A stretch of DNA of 64,000 nucleotides from Thermosipho ferrireducens (GTDB taxonomy: Bacteria > Thermotogota > Thermotogae > Thermotogales > Fervidobacteriaceae): positions 1,178,001 through 1,242,000 of the forward strand of contig NZ_CP071446.1 in the NCBI RefSeq assembly GCF_017358165.1. The letters are read 5' to 3'. Positions within the stretch are counted from its first letter, which is position 1; every line of letters starts with the position of its first letter. Position numbers and translations under genes: made by a program. Of this stretch, positions 34,475 through 43,937 are shown piece after piece. The notes below the pieces were generated by a model, which saw nothing but the letters and a program-made list of their open reading frames with translations, made no database searches and had not been told where the DNA came from.

Positions 34475-35737
34475 TCACTCCTTTTTTTCTCTCCATTTTT
34501 TGATTCTCTCGCGTCTTGCAAGCTGGGCAGGCTCTATGGTTATGCTTTTTCCTTCGTACAAAGCAGCGATTCCTGTGAGCTTGTATTTCTCTCTATACTT
34601 GCTATCATCAACATCACTTTCAGTATCGTCAGGTTCGTGATAGGCAACTATAACACCTTCATAGTTTCTTAAAATCACGGTTTTATCAGAATAAGATACC
34701 ATATATTCTGGCATTAACCTTATTTTCCCACCACCTCCAGGTGCATCCACAACAAAAGTTGGCACGCAGAAACCTGAAGTATGCCCTATTAAGCTTTCTA
34801 TTATTCGTAATCCTTTTCCAATAGAAGTTCTAAAATGGGCGATTCCCTGGGATAGATCACATTGATATAGATAATAAGGCCTTACACGAATTTTCACAAG
34901 TTTATGGACAAGTTCCAGCATTATATAGGGGCTGTCATTGACTCCCCTAAGCAGGACACTTTGATTTCCAAGAGGAATTCCGGCATCAGCCAGCATTTCA
35001 CATGCTTTACTGCTTTCCGGTGTAATTTCTTCTGGATGGTTAAAATGAGTGTTTATCCAGATTGGGTGGTATTTTTTTAGCATGTTTACTAATTCTTCAG
35101 TTATAATTTGCGGTAACACTACCGGGGCTCTTGTACCAATTCTTATGATTTCAACATGCGGAATATTTCTCAATTCTTTCAATATGTATTCCAGCATATC
35201 TTTTCCAACAAGTAAAGCGTCTCCTCCAGAAAGGAGCACGTCACGAACTTCTGGGGTTTCTTTTATATATTCTATGGCATCATCTATTTCTTTTTTACTG
35301 CGACTTTTATCATGTTGACCTGCAAATCTCCGTCTGGTGCAATGCCTGCAGTACATTGAACACATATCAGTAATCAAGAAAAGAACTCTATCCGGGTACC
35401 TGTGTGTCAAACCTGGTACAGGAGAGTCTTCATCTTCGTGAAGTGGGTCTACCATATCCCATGCAGAAACTTCCAGTTCTTTTACAGTTGGAACAGCCTG
35501 GCGTCTTATTGGACATTTTGGATTATCAGGGTCCATTAAAGAGGCGTAATACGGGGTAATAGCCATTCTCAGTGTTTTTAAACTATGCCTTATTCCGTTT
35601 TCTTCTTCAGGTGTTAAATTAATGACCTGTTTTAACGTATCAACATCCATTATTCTGTTTCGCAGTTGCCATCTCCAATCGTTCCATTCCTCGTCAGTTA
35701 CGTTTTTCCATAATGGAATATCCTTAAAATGTCTCAT
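34475..35737 (-). CDS. kamA: L-lysine 2,3-aminomutase
   Basis: 420 residues of the KamA family: radical SAM motif [13 protein letters not shown], the SAM-binding segment [21 protein letters not shown], and the PLP/lysine-binding [15 protein letters not shown]. The C-terminal ~100 residues form the tail with the [23 protein letters not shown] segment typical of true lysine 2,3-aminomutase. It converts L-lysine to (3S)-3,6-diaminohexanoate (beta-lysine), step one of fermentation. The surrounding kam genes support this function over an ablA or EpmB role. Confidence 0.95.
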   Translation of the reverse strand: MRHFKDIPLWKNVTDEEWNDWRWQLRNRIMDVDTLKQVINLTPEEENGIRHSLKTLRMAITPYYASLMDPDNPKCPIRRQAVPTVKELEVSAWDMVDPLHEDEDSPVPGLTHRYPDRVLFLITDMCSMYCRHCTRRRFAGQHDKSRSKKEIDDAIEYIKETPEVRDVLLSGGDALLVGKDMLEYILKELRNIPHVEIIRIGTRAPVVLPQIITEELVNMLKKYHPIWINTHFNHPEEITPESSKACEMLADAGIPLGNQSVLLRGVNDSPYIMLELVHKLVKIRVRPYYLYQCDLSQGIAHFRTSIGKGLRIIESLIGHTSGFCVPTFVVDAPGGGGKIRLMPEYMVSYSDKTVILRNYEGVIVAYHEPDDTESDVDDSKYREKYKLTGIAALYEGKSITIEPAQLARRERIKKWREKKE

Positions 35738-35749
35738 GTTATTTCCTCC

Positions 35750-36802
35750 TTAACAATATTTTTCCTCGAATAATTTTCGGATTTTTTGTGATTCTCTTAA
35801 AATATTTAGACTGAGTTCTGCATGACCTTTTGTATAACCGTTTCCTATGATCATCATTACATCCTTTCCTATGCCTTCAGCTCCAAGTGCTGCGCGGGTA
35901 AAAGAAGTAGCCATGCTGAAAAAGTATATTATCCCTTCATCTTTAGTTATTAATATTGAAGCCATTTCTGTTCCCGGCACATTTACGTTATTTATGGTGA
36001 CGTCACACAAAGATCCATTTGTTATGTCGTTTATTTTCTGATAAATTTCCATGGGTTTAGTTGCATCTGCAACGATTACTTCATGAGCAAGTTCTAATTC
36101 TTTGATTTTTTTAGCATTTTCCTCTGAATATTCTATAACTATAACTTTTCCATCTTTCCCAACGTTTTTCATTGCCTGATAAGCGCATAATACTCCTGAT
36201 TTTCCGCCTCCACCAATTATTGAAACTGTCATTCCGGGTTTTACAAGTTTGTTTACCTGTGCTGGAGCACCAGCTACATCTAAGACGGCTAGTGCTAATT
36301 TTTCGGGAATATCATCAGGTAACTTTGCGTATATGCCTGTTTCAAAGAGAATAGCCTTTCCCTCGATATCAACCTGGTCAGTACCCAGATTGATGTTTTT
36401 TATCCTTTCTATTTTCAACGGTGTAAGTGAAAGTGAAACAAGAGTTGCAATTTTATCACCGACGTTTAAGTTTTTGTCCTGTATATCTTTTCCTATTTCC
36501 GCTACAATGCCTATTAACATTCCGCCACTTCCTGTAACCGGATTTTGCAATTTTCCTCTTTCTTTAACAATAGAGAAAATAGTTTGTTCAATACATTTAA
36601 TGTCGTCATTACACGAATCCCTTATTTGTGTAAAACTGGCGGAATCAACGTTCAAAGTTAACACATCTATTAATATTTCGTTTGAAAAGATTTCCATAGA
36701 ATTATCTATTTTGTAAGCAGATTGTGGCAGGGAACCTTTCGGTTCAATTACACGATGAGTTCCGTATGGACATCCCTTTTCAATTTTTTGCAATTTTATC
36801 AC
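35750..36802 (-). CDS. kdd: L-erythro-3,5-diaminohexanoate dehydrogenase
   Basis: 350 residues with the KEKGCPYGTHRVIEPKGSLPQSA-type N-terminus of Kdd, an NAD-binding VSIIGGGGKSGVLCAYQAM loop, and DVTINNVNVPGTEMASI, all well conserved in lysine-fermentation clusters. It oxidises 3,5-diaminohexanoate to 5-amino-3-oxohexanoate with NAD(P)+ release of ammonia. It overlaps kce by 4 bases and lies 13 bases before kamA. Confidence 0.95.
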   Translation of the reverse strand: MIKLQKIEKGCPYGTHRVIEPKGSLPQSAYKIDNSMEIFSNEILIDVLTLNVDSASFTQIRDSCNDDIKCIEQTIFSIVKERGKLQNPVTGSGGMLIGIVAEIGKDIQDKNLNVGDKIATLVSLSLTPLKIERIKNINLGTDQVDIEGKAILFETGIYAKLPDDIPEKLALAVLDVAGAPAQVNKLVKPGMTVSIIGGGGKSGVLCAYQAMKNVGKDGKVIVIEYSEENAKKIKELELAHEVIVADATKPMEIYQKINDITNGSLCDVTINNVNVPGTEMASILITKDEGIIYFFSMATSFTRAALGAEGIGKDVMMIIGNGYTKGHAELSLNILRESQKIRKLFEEKYC

Positions 36803-37623
36803 CTCTTTATATTTAGAATTTTTCTTGCTTCATCAGGAGTTGCTATTTCACGTCCTAACTCTTTTGCAATTCTTACTATCCTCTCGACAAGTTGAGCGTT
36901 TGAGCTGGCAAGTTCTCCTTTTTTGTAATAGATGTTGTCTTCAAAACCTACACGTACATGCCCGCCCATTGCTATTGCGTGAACAGCTAAAGGAAGTTCA
37001 TATTTTCCAATTCCTGCCACGCTCCACGTACAATTTTCCGGGATTTTTGAGACTAAATAGACAAGATCAGAAACATCACCAGGTATTGCTCCAGGTACTC
37101 CCATTACAAAATCGAAATGTAAGGGAAGTTCCAGAATCCCCTTTTTCACAAGTTTTAGAGCGTTTTCTATCATACCTCTTTCGAACACTTCTATTTCCGG
37201 CTTTATGTTTCTTTTTTTCATCTCAATTGCAAACTTTTCTATATATTCTTCTGGATTCATGAAAACATCATTTCCAAAGTTACATGTTCCAGCAGATAAT
37301 GTGGCCATTTCAGGATTTGTTAAAAGAGGTTGCATTCTTTCTTCAAATGTATGCCATGTGGCCCCTCCTGTAGAAGGTTGAAAGATTATATTACATTTTT
37401 TTTCTATTTTTTCCTTTATCTCTTTGTATATTTCATAAGATTGGGTAGGAGTTCCATCTGCCAATCTTGCGTGTATGTGAGCGATTGAAGCACCAGCAAG
37501 ATAGCATTTATAAACTTCTTCGGCGATTTCATCGGGAGTTACAGGAAGATTCGGTTGTTTTTCCTTTGTTACTTCGGCACCTGTTACAGCAACAGTTATT
37601 ATTAATTTTTCCATATCTTTCAC
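36799..37623 (-). CDS. kce: 3-keto-5-aminohexanoate cleavage enzyme
   Basis: 274 residues of the BKACE family: [37 protein letters not shown] (zinc-binding HxH), FQPSTGG and the [12 protein letters not shown] segment. It is a Zn enzyme that condenses 5-amino-3-oxohexanoate with acetyl-CoA to give acetoacetate and 3-aminobutyryl-CoA. Overlaps kal and kdd by 4 bases each. Confidence 0.95.
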   Translation of the reverse strand: MKDMEKLIITVAVTGAEVTKEKQPNLPVTPDEIAEEVYKCYLAGASIAHIHARLADGTPTQSYEIYKEIKEKIEKKCNIIFQPSTGGATWHTFEERMQPLLTNPEMATLSAGTCNFGNDVFMNPEEYIEKFAIEMKKRNIKPEIEVFERGMIENALKLVKKGILELPLHFDFVMGVPGAIPGDVSDLVYLVSKIPENCTWSVAGIGKYELPLAVHAIAMGGHVRVGFEDNIYYKKGELASSNAQLVERIVRIAKELGREIATPDEARKILNIKR

Positions 37624-38003
37624 CTCTTTCTTTGTTTTTCAAGAGGTACCACGCAGGTGCCGCTTGCTTTACAAACTATGATAGGTTTTTCTAAAACCTC
37701 TGCGGCACTGTCATTTATATCAGGTCTTGCAGTGATAACTTTTTTTGCTTCAAATACCATTTTTCTGGAGGTTCTACCAACCTCCACTATTTCACCGGTT
37801 ACTTCTATAAAGTCTCCAGCATAAACTGGTGCCAAAAATTCTATATTATCATATGCTCTAAATAGTCCTTCGTCTCCGTCATGTCTTATTAAAAGTTCTG
37901 TTGCAACGTCTCCAAAAAGCTGGAGAATTTTTGCTCCATCAACGAGATTTCCCCCATAATGTGCATCAGCAGTGCTCATTCTAACTCGAATCAGTGCTTT
38001 CAT
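37620..38003 (-). CDS. kal: 3-aminobutyryl-CoA ammonia lyase
   Basis: 127 residues, single hot-dog fold with [44 protein letters not shown], the conserved Kal N-terminus, and an [12 protein letters not shown] segment. It removes ammonia from (S)-3-aminobutyryl-CoA to give crotonyl-CoA. It lies between atoA and kce; overlaps kce by 4 bases. Confidence 0.95.
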   Translation of the reverse strand: MKALIRVRMSTADAHYGGNLVDGAKILQLFGDVATELLIRHDGDEGLFRAYDNIEFLAPVYAGDFIEVTGEIVEVGRTSRKMVFEAKKVITARPDINDSAAEVLEKPIIVCKASGTCVVPLEKQRKR

Positions 38004-38015
38004 AGTAAACCTCCT

Positions 38016-38663
38016 TTATTCAAATGTTTTAATTTCATCCAGGATTATTAATTCAGCTTCAGTTAAAGACAAAACTTCTTCTACAGAAGTGCCTTTGTAT
38101 ATTTCTTTTAGTAATAAACCATTTTCTGTAGGTTCTATCACTGCAAGTTCAGTTACAATCAAGTCGACTTTCCGTATAGAAGTTAGTGGTAAAATACATT
38201 CTTTCACAATTTTAGGTTTTCCTTTTGCTGTATGCGTCATGGCAACTATAACTCTTTTTGCGCCAGTAACTAAATCCATTGCTCCACCCATTCCAGGTAT
38301 CATTTTCCCTGGAATCATCCAGTTTGCAAGTCTTCCTTTCTGGTCAACTTGAAGTCCTCCCAAAACTGTTACATCAAGGTGTTTCCCTCTTATAAGGCCG
38401 AATGAAAAAGCACTATCAAATACCATTGCTCCTGGCAAAGCTGTGACAAAGCCACTACCAGCGTTAGTTAAATCTTTATTTTCCATGCCTGGAATGGGTT
38501 CGGGTCCCATTCCAAGAATTCCGTTTTCGGACTGGAAAAATATTTTCACATTTTCAGGTATATAATTCGCAACTAACGTAGGAAGACCTATTCCTAAATT
38601 AACAAGGTAACCGTCTTTCAGTTCTTTTGCAACTCTTCTGGCTATTCTTTTTTTCTCTTCCAT
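38016..38663 (-). CDS. atoA: Acetoacetate/butyrate CoA-transferase subunit AtoA (beta)
   Basis: 215 residues of the CoA-transferase B subunit family, with the [15 protein letters not shown] motif and the catalytic glutamate in [10 protein letters not shown]. It works with AtoD to move CoA between acetoacetate (produced by Kce) and butyrate or acetate. In lysine fermentation it converts acetoacetate to acetoacetyl-CoA. It follows atoD by 4 bases. Confidence 0.93.
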   Translation of the reverse strand: MEEKKRIARRVAKELKDGYLVNLGIGLPTLVANYIPENVKIFFQSENGILGMGPEPIPGMENKDLTNAGSGFVTALPGAMVFDSAFSFGLIRGKHLDVTVLGGLQVDQKGRLANWMIPGKMIPGMGGAMDLVTGAKRVIVAMTHTAKGKPKIVKECILPLTSIRKVDLIVTELAVIEPTENGLLLKEIYKGTSVEEVLSLTEAELIILDEIKTFE

Positions 38664-38667
38664 ATTA

Positions 38668-39312
38668 TCAACTCCTTACAATATAATCAATTAGAACACC
38701 GGGAGTTATAATTTCATCAGGTGCAATACTACCAACAGGAACTATTTCTTCCACTTCTGCAATGACTATGTCAGCAGCCATTGCCATTATTGGGTTAAAA
38801 TTACGTGCTGTTAAAGAATACACAAGATTTCCATAATAATCCGCTTTTTTGGCTTTTATTAAGGCGATTTTAGCTTTTAATGGAAGTTCCAGCAGGTACT
38901 TTTGGTTATTTATTTCAATAATTTGTTTTCCTTTTTCAACGATTGTTCCAACACCTGTGGGTGTTAGTATTCCTCCCAATCCATACCCGGCTGCTCGAAT
39001 GCGTTCTGCAAGTGTACCCTGTGGGACAAGCTCAACCTCTAATAATCCTTCTATCATTTGTTTTTGAGTTTCAGGGTTTGTACCAATGTGGGAAACAATC
39101 GCTTTTTTTATTTTTTGTTTTACGATAAGTTTCCCAATCCCCCTTTCAGGAAAAGCGGTATCATTTGCTATCAAAGTGAGATCTTTTATTTCTGAATCAC
39201 AAAGAGCATCTATCAAAGATTCTGGGGTGCCTACGCCAAGAAAACCTCCCACCATTAAAATATCACCGTTTTCCATAAAGTCGATTATTTCACTGGACTC
39301 AATAATCTTCAT
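38668..39312 (-). CDS. atoD: Acetoacetate/butyrate CoA-transferase subunit AtoD (alpha)
   Basis: 214 residues of the CoA-transferase A subunit family, with [21 protein letters not shown] and [21 protein letters not shown], then [26 protein letters not shown]. First gene of the leftward lysine operon; GGAGGAAAAAGC precedes the ATG. No clear sigma-A promoter could be identified in the 220 bases before it, so the operon promoter remains unassigned. Confidence 0.93.
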   Translation of the reverse strand: MKIIESSEIIDFMENGDILMVGGFLGVGTPESLIDALCDSEIKDLTLIANDTAFPERGIGKLIVKQKIKKAIVSHIGTNPETQKQMIEGLLEVELVPQGTLAERIRAAGYGLGGILTPTGVGTIVEKGKQIIEINNQKYLLELPLKAKIALIKAKKADYYGNLVYSLTARNFNPIMAMAADIVIAEVEEIVPVGSIAPDEIITPGVLIDYIVRS

Positions 39313-39467
39313 GCTTTTTCCTCCTTATAAATAGAAGCTTGCTATCACAATGTTAACAGAAAAGTTATTGACTTGCAAAACTCGTTTTTGATGGATAAAA
39401 ATGTTTAAACTTGAACAATAAATCCTATTTTATTTTAAATCTTTTATGCGCATTTTTAAGATAACAT

Positions 39468-39497
39468 TTGCAAAAAAGGAGTAATTTATGTTAAAAT
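39468..39497 (+). promoter_or_regulatory. Promoter of the LysM/M23-prmA series
   Basis: TTGCAA (39468-39473) and TAAAAT (39492-39497) with an 18-base spacer, about 38 bases before the ATG at 39535. Moderately good sigma-A match. Confidence 0.5.
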
Positions 39498-39534
39498 ATC
39501 GTCGTCCTCATACGCATAATAAAGGAGTGTGAAG

Positions 39535-40356
39535 ATGAAGAAGCTATTTATTGTATTTGCATTAGCTGTGGTAACACTTTACGGTTTTGGTAATTATTTT
39601 GTAATTAATTATTATGTCAAACCGGGGGATACACTTTATCTAATTTCTCAGCGTTTTTCTGTATCACCATCAATAATCCTTGATTGGAATGATGTTGACC
39701 CTTATAAGTTGAAAATAGGTCAATTATTAAAAATTCCACAACCTCCTGGAATTTTATATGAAGTTAAACAAGGAGACACTCTTTATGATATATCAAAGAG
39801 GTTTTTCACGACTGTATCGTATATAAAAAAGGTAAACAATTTAAAGAGTGATTTTATATATGTAGGTCAAAAGTTATTTGTGGCACTTGATGGAATAGGG
39901 TTGGCCTTCAACGTTAATGGCAATATGTTTATGTGGCCAATATATGGTGTAATTTCATCTAATTATGGCTGGAGGGTGCACCCGATTTACAAACGTAAGT
40001 CTTTCCACACAGGTGTTGATATAAGTGCGCCTGAGGGTACGCCTATATTTTCTGGCACCGATGGAGTTGTAAAACTTGCGGGTGAATATGGTGGTTATGG
40101 ATTGGCTGTTGTCGTATCCTATGGAAAATATGATATAGTTTACGGACATATGTCTAAGGTTTCAGTGTACAAAGGGCAAAAAGTGTCAAAAGGAGAGCTT
40201 CTTGGGCGTGTAGGTTCTACTGGTATTAGCACAGGACCACATGTTCATTTTGAAGTTAGAATAAAAGGAAAACATACCAATCCATTTGTTTATCTACCTC
40301 CAAGCAACAGAATATATGTGTTACGTGAAGGAACGGTAAATCTCGGTGGTGAATAA
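39535..40356 (+). CDS. LysM and M23-domain cell-wall hydrolase
   Basis: 273 residues from ATG 39535 (AAGGAG seven bases before; the upstream GTG at 39529 is too close to it). A signal peptide (about 1-20) is followed by two LysM modules (YYVKPGDTLYLISQRF and YEVKQGDTLYDISKRF). An M23 peptidase domain then has SNYGWRVHP, FHTGVDI (metal His and Asp), and GPHVHFEVR (HxH). These LysM/M23 proteins act in the periplasm or at the wall, cutting peptidoglycan cross-links during growth and division. All metal-binding residues look intact, so it may be active rather than a regulator. Confidence 0.92.
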   Translation: MKKLFIVFALAVVTLYGFGNYFVINYYVKPGDTLYLISQRFSVSPSIILDWNDVDPYKLKIGQLLKIPQPPGILYEVKQGDTLYDISKRFFTTVSYIKKVNNLKSDFIYVGQKLFVALDGIGLAFNVNGNMFMWPIYGVISSNYGWRVHPIYKRKSFHTGVDISAPEGTPIFSGTDGVVKLAGEYGGYGLAVVVSYGKYDIVYGHMSKVSVYKGQKVSKGELLGRVGSTGISTGPHVHFEVRIKGKHTNPFVYLPPSNRIYVLREGTVNLGGE

Positions 40357-41164
40357 TTTGAGCGTTTCTAAGGTTTTTTATGAAAAAGTTTTGAGGTTAA
40401 AATCAAAAGAGGAGTTAGAAAAGATTGAAGAAACTCTTTTTGACGAAGAGTTTTTTAATTATTATTTTATAGATAATTTTGAAGGAATTTTCCTTGTCCT
40501 TGTTTCAAAAGAACAAAGAATTTTAGACGTTCTGGTGCAAAAACTTCTAAAGTACGCTGATTTTGTAGAAAATCGTGTTACCTCAAGTGATGAGTGGATA
40601 AAGAATATAATTAGAGAACCATTTGAATTTATTGACGGTGTATGGATAGATCCTGATTTTCACGAAATTAACACGTCTGGCATTGTGATTAAACTTACTC
40701 CTGGTTTGGCATTTGGAACTGGTCTGCACGATACCACAAAGCTTGCGGCTGAATTGCTAAGAAAGTATTTAAAGCCAGGTGATGTTGTTCTGGATCTTGG
40801 ATGTGGCAGTGGGATATTATCTATACTTGCAAAAAAAATGGGAGCAGGCAGAGTAGTGGCTGTGGATAACGACCCGTTAGCAGTCGAAGTTGCAAAAGAA
40901 AATGCGAAAAAGAATGGAGTTGACATTGAAATAAGGCAATCAGATCTTTTTTCAAATGTCACCGGCAAGTTTGATTTGATTATTTCCAACATAATTGCAG
41001 AGATCCTTTTGAAAGTTCTTGAACAGGTGAAAGATTTCTTAAATTTTAATGGAAAAGTGATATTCTCTGGAATAGTGGATTCAAAAGTTGATTTATTTAC
41101 GCAGCAAAAAGTTGTAGAACACCGGAGGAAAAATGAATGGAACGCTTTAGTGATAAAGTTTTAA
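40346..41164 (+). CDS. prmA: Ribosomal protein L11 methyltransferase PrmA
   Basis: 272 residues. The C-terminal part is a class I methyltransferase: PGLAFGTGLHDTTKLAAELL (PrmA-specific), VLDLGCGSGILSILAKKMGA (SAM loop), AVDNDP, and IISNIIAEILL (the NIxA motif). It trimethylates lysines of ribosomal protein L11. The start could be GTG 40346 or TTG 40358; the second has GGTGGTGA six bases before and may be the real one. The gene overlaps the LysM gene by up to 11 bases. Confidence 0.92.
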   Translation: MVNNLSVSKVFYEKVLRLKSKEELEKIEETLFDEEFFNYYFIDNFEGIFLVLVSKEQRILDVLVQKLLKYADFVENRVTSSDEWIKNIIREPFEFIDGVWIDPDFHEINTSGIVIKLTPGLAFGTGLHDTTKLAAELLRKYLKPGDVVLDLGCGSGILSILAKKMGAGRVVAVDNDPLAVEVAKENAKKNGVDIEIRQSDLFSNVTGKFDLIISNIIAEILLKVLEQVKDFLNFNGKVIFSGIVDSKVDLFTQQKVVEHRRKNEWNALVIKF

Positions 41165-41673
41165 TAAAAATAGCTCAAATACAGCTTGGAAGAGAAGCTG
41201 AAAATATTTATCAAGTAATAGTTGTTTGTTCATATGGTTATCCGGTAGTTGTTAAGAGCCTTCCATTAAAAGATAATAAACCTTTTCCAACTCTACATTA
41301 TTTAACCTGCCCATTTTTAAGAAAAGAAATATCAAAACTTGAGGAAAAAGGTTTAGTAAAAGTGCTTGAGGAAAAAATTCAAACAAATTTAGAATTTAAA
41401 AAGCAATTGTTTTCAGCCCATGAAAAAGTGAAAAAGGAAAGAGCTGAATTGCTTACAAAAGAATTTGGTAATACCATATGGAAAGAAGTACTGAACAAAG
41501 TGGGAACAGGTGGATTAAAAGACTGGACAAAAGTAAAATGCCTGCATTTACACACCGCTGATTTTTTGGCAGGTATAAATAACCCGGTGGGGAAAGAAGT
41601 TATAAATTTACTGAAGAAAATTGAATGCGAAAATATTTATTGCCGGCGTTTGATTCAGGAGGATTTAATGTGA
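41137..41673 (+). CDS. DUF501 family protein
   Basis: 178 residues. The text matches the DUF501 family: IAQIQLGREAENIYQVIVVCSYGYPVVVKS, FPTLHYLTCPFLRKEISKLEEKGLVK, and GTGGLKDWTKVKCLHLHTADFLAGINNPVGKEV near the end. Two Cys are placed with conserved His in the C-terminal part (CLHLH). Function is unknown. It overlaps prmA by 28 bases and its last bases contain the RlmH gene start. Its position between translation-linked genes suggests a basic cellular role. Confidence 0.85.
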   Translation: MERFSDKVLIKIAQIQLGREAENIYQVIVVCSYGYPVVVKSLPLKDNKPFPTLHYLTCPFLRKEISKLEEKGLVKVLEEKIQTNLEFKKQLFSAHEKVKKERAELLTKEFGNTIWKEVLNKVGTGGLKDWTKVKCLHLHTADFLAGINNPVGKEVINLLKKIECENIYCRRLIQEDLM

Positions 41674-42128
41674 AAATAAAAATAATAGTTCCAGGAAAAC
41701 TTTCAAAACATTTAAAAAGTGCAGTGGATTTCTATATAAAGCGTTTGAAACGTTTTGCAAAACTGGAAATAATATATACTAAACTTGGGGGGGATTTAAA
41801 TGTAATGGACAGTAAAACAATATTGAATAAAGAAGCTCAAAATATTTTGAACGCTATTGGAAAAGCCGATTTTATACTGCTGGATTTACATGGTGAAAAA
41901 GTAACGAGCGAACAATTTGCAAGAATGATAGAAACTGACCGTTTGAAAGGTAATATGACGTTTGTTATAGGTGGTCCTTTAGGTGTGAGCGAATTGTTAA
42001 GAGACCAGGCAAAAAGGAGAATTTCGCTTTCAGACTTAACTTTTACACATGAGCTTGCTTTACTCATTTTACTTGAACAAATTTTCAGAGGGTTTAAAAT
42101 TATTATGAATGAAAAATATCATTATTAG
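41670..42128 (+). CDS. rlmH: 23S rRNA pseudouridine-1915 N3-methyltransferase RlmH
   Basis: 152 residues of the SPOUT family from GTG 41670, with AGGAGG about eight bases before; a longer frame from 41625 has no site. The conserved features are [71 protein letters not shown], the full RlmH C-terminus with its knot. It methylates pseudouridine 1915 in helix 69 of 23S rRNA. The start overlaps the DUF501 stop by 4 bases. Confidence 0.95.
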   Translation: MKIKIIVPGKLSKHLKSAVDFYIKRLKRFAKLEIIYTKLGGDLNVMDSKTILNKEAQNILNAIGKADFILLDLHGEKVTSEQFARMIETDRLKGNMTFVIGGPLGVSELLRDQAKRRISLSDLTFTHELALLILLEQIFRGFKIIMNEKYHY

Positions 42129-42177
42129 AGAAAATGAAAATCAATTAATTTCTGGTAATCGGGAGGGACGAGCAATA

Positions 42178-42753
42178 GTGAAAATTTATGTTGCAACCAC
42201 TAACTTACATAAAGTAGAGGAGATAAGAAGAATACTTCATACCATAGATGTGCAGCTTGAAGTTGTTCCAAAAAAAGTTCTAGTGGAAGAAGATGGTGAA
42301 AGTTTTTTTGAGAATTCTATAAAGAAGGCGTATTATTATGGAACAATTCTCAATCTCCCCGTTGTAGCGGATGACTCTGGACTTGTAATAGACTCACTTG
42401 GCGGCTTTCCCGGGGTTAAAAGTGCCAGATTTTTAGAAGGGAAAAGTTATAAAGAAAAAATGTTGGCAATTCTTGAAAAACTTAAATCTTGCTCAAGGCG
42501 TAATGCTCGTTTTGTATGTGTGGCAACTTTTTTTGACCCTGAACAAGGAATACTCCTATCGGCTGAAGGGGTAATTGAAGGTAGGATCGCTGAAAAAATA
42601 ATGGGAAATAATGGTTTTGGTTATGATCCAATTTTTATACCAGAAGGTTATGATATTACATTTGGTGAAATGCCTTCTAAAGTTAAAGACGAAATAAGTC
42701 ATAGAAGTAGAGCTGTTAGAAAACTTTTTAGAATGATAAATAAAATTTATTGA
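42178..42753 (+). CDS. rdgB: XTP/dITP diphosphatase (RdgB/HAM1)
   Basis: 191 residues from GTG 42178 (GGGAGGGA upstream). The HAM1 motifs are visible: [18 protein letters not shown] (substrate), [24 protein letters not shown] (catalytic), [10 protein letters not shown] and [10 protein letters not shown] near the end. It hydrolyses XTP, ITP and dITP to monophosphates, preventing incorporation of deaminated purines. The frame opens earlier (42109), overlapping rlmH, but no ribosome site supports that start. Confidence 0.93.
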   Translation: MKIYVATTNLHKVEEIRRILHTIDVQLEVVPKKVLVEEDGESFFENSIKKAYYYGTILNLPVVADDSGLVIDSLGGFPGVKSARFLEGKSYKEKMLAILEKLKSCSRRNARFVCVATFFDPEQGILLSAEGVIEGRIAEKIMGNNGFGYDPIFIPEGYDITFGEMPSKVKDEISHRSRAVRKLFRMINKIY

Positions 42754-42763
42754 AGGTGAAAAA

Positions 42764-43246
42764 TTGAGAGTTTTGCTGGGGAATCCATGGCTTATCGAGG
42801 AATTTGATCCAGATATTGTTGTTACGACATCTCCAGATATCGGGGATATTTCTTATGCGCTTGTGTATGATAATGAAAAAGTAATATTTTATAGAAATAA
42901 TTCAGTGAAAGATATAATAAAAAATGATGATGTTGGGCAAATTAATGTTGAAAATATTTTCATAAATATACTTGTTGGAAATGCAGTAGGCATAGCGGAA
43001 AATTATTTAGAAAAAGCTGATTTTTTTATTTGTTTTGATAAAACGGCGTATATGTCCAAATATTTGTTCAGGAAAGCTCAGATTATCGTGGGGAGCAATT
43101 TGTCTAAAAAATCAATTTTGGGTGTGTTAGTTTATAAAAACGGGGTGAATTATATTCAGGCAGAGAAGGATAAGGGAATAACTGTGGATACAAAGTCTTA
43201 TATAATTTTTGAGAGGTTCTTAGGACACAGGAGTGGTATACGTTGA
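42764..43246 (+). CDS. Conserved hypothetical protein, family not recognised
   Basis: 160 residues with TTG start preceded by GAAGGTG. The sequence is a mixed alpha/beta soluble protein (RVLLGNPWLIEEFDPDIVVTTSPDIGDISYALVYD), with a KSYIIFERFLGHRSGIR end. No signal peptide or membrane segment. I find no motif to assign. It overlaps crcB by 4 bases and follows rdgB by 10 bases, so it belongs to the same operon. Confidence 0.65.
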   Translation: MRVLLGNPWLIEEFDPDIVVTTSPDIGDISYALVYDNEKVIFYRNNSVKDIIKNDDVGQINVENIFINILVGNAVGIAENYLEKADFFICFDKTAYMSKYLFRKAQIIVGSNLSKKSILGVLVYKNGVNYIQAEKDKGITVDTKSYIIFERFLGHRSGIR

Positions 43247-43620
43247 AATTTTTGCTTATCGGTATAGGAGGCGCCCTTGGTGCACTGGTCAGGTATATTC
43301 TATCTAAGGTTATTAATGAATCTCTTGTATTTAGCCTGATTCCCTGGGGGACGATAATTGTCAATTCAATTGGAGCTTTTTTACTGAGTTTTATTATGTT
43401 CTCTTCTATCGAGCGCGTTGAGATTTCTCAAAATGTTATTTTGTTTTTTGGAACAGGTTTTCTTGGAGCCTTCACTACATTTTCCACCTTTACTTATGAA
43501 ACTTTAACACTTTTTATGAAGGCACCTCAAAGAGCTTTTATATACTTTGCTTTTAATATTGTTTTAGCGTTTTTTTCTGCGTATTTTGGGATGATTTTTG
43601 GAAGGGGGAAAGGGATTTGA
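43243..43620 (+). CDS. crcB: Fluoride channel CrcB/Fluc
   Basis: 125 residues with four membrane helices. The CrcB signature elements are seen: IGGALGALVRYILS, PWGTIIVNSIGAFLLSF (the conserved GTxxxN helix) and GTGFLGAFTTFSTFTYE. It exports fluoride as a dual-topology dimer. The TTG start overlaps the stop of the preceding gene as TTGA, and the DUF190 gene overlaps its stop the same way. No fluoride riboswitch was found before it; transcription is from the operon. Confidence 0.93.
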   Translation: MKFLLIGIGGALGALVRYILSKVINESLVFSLIPWGTIIVNSIGAFLLSFIMFSSIERVEISQNVILFFGTGFLGAFTTFSTFTYETLTLFMKAPQRAFIYFAFNIVLAFFSAYFGMIFGRGKGI

Positions 43621-43937
43621 AACTTTTAAAAATTTATCTTGGAGAGAAAGATAGAATACACGGAAAAACATTAGCAGAATATATAGTAGAGTTAGCATAT
43701 AAAAACGGAATAAGAGGAGTAACTGTTTGCAAAGGAATTCTGGGATATGGAAAAAAAAGACACATTCACAGGAGTGATTTTTTTACACTTTCAGAGGATC
43801 TACCAATCACTGTAGAAATTGTTGATGAAGATGAGAAGGTGTCCGAATTTCTTAATATAGTTAAAAGTTTAGATTTTGATGGGTTGATTGTCACTTATCC
43901 TGTGAATGCTTTTTATATGGAGAAAAAAGAAAGATGA
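43617..43937 (+). CDS. DUF190 (PII-like) family protein
   Basis: 106 residues of DUF190, with KLLKIYLGEKDRIHGKTLAEYIVELAYKNGIRGVTVCKGILGYGKK, followed by SEDLPITVEIVDEDEKV. The fold is PII-like and the family is often next to or fused with CrcB, so it may regulate the fluoride channel (inference). TTG start overlaps crcB as TTGA. Function is not established. Confidence 0.88.
   Translation: MKLLKIYLGEKDRIHGKTLAEYIVELAYKNGIRGVTVCKGILGYGKKRHIHRSDFFTLSEDLPITVEIVDEDEKVSEFLNIVKSLDFDGLIVTYPVNAFYMEKKER

Noticed and set aside
39313-39534. Lysine or B12 riboswitch for the lysine operon
   Set aside because: The intergenic region is only about 220 bases, shared with a divergent gene, and shows no conserved riboswitch elements by eye.
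43100-43243. Fluoride riboswitch for crcB
   Set aside because: The gene starts within the preceding coding sequence; no leader or riboswitch-like structure was seen.
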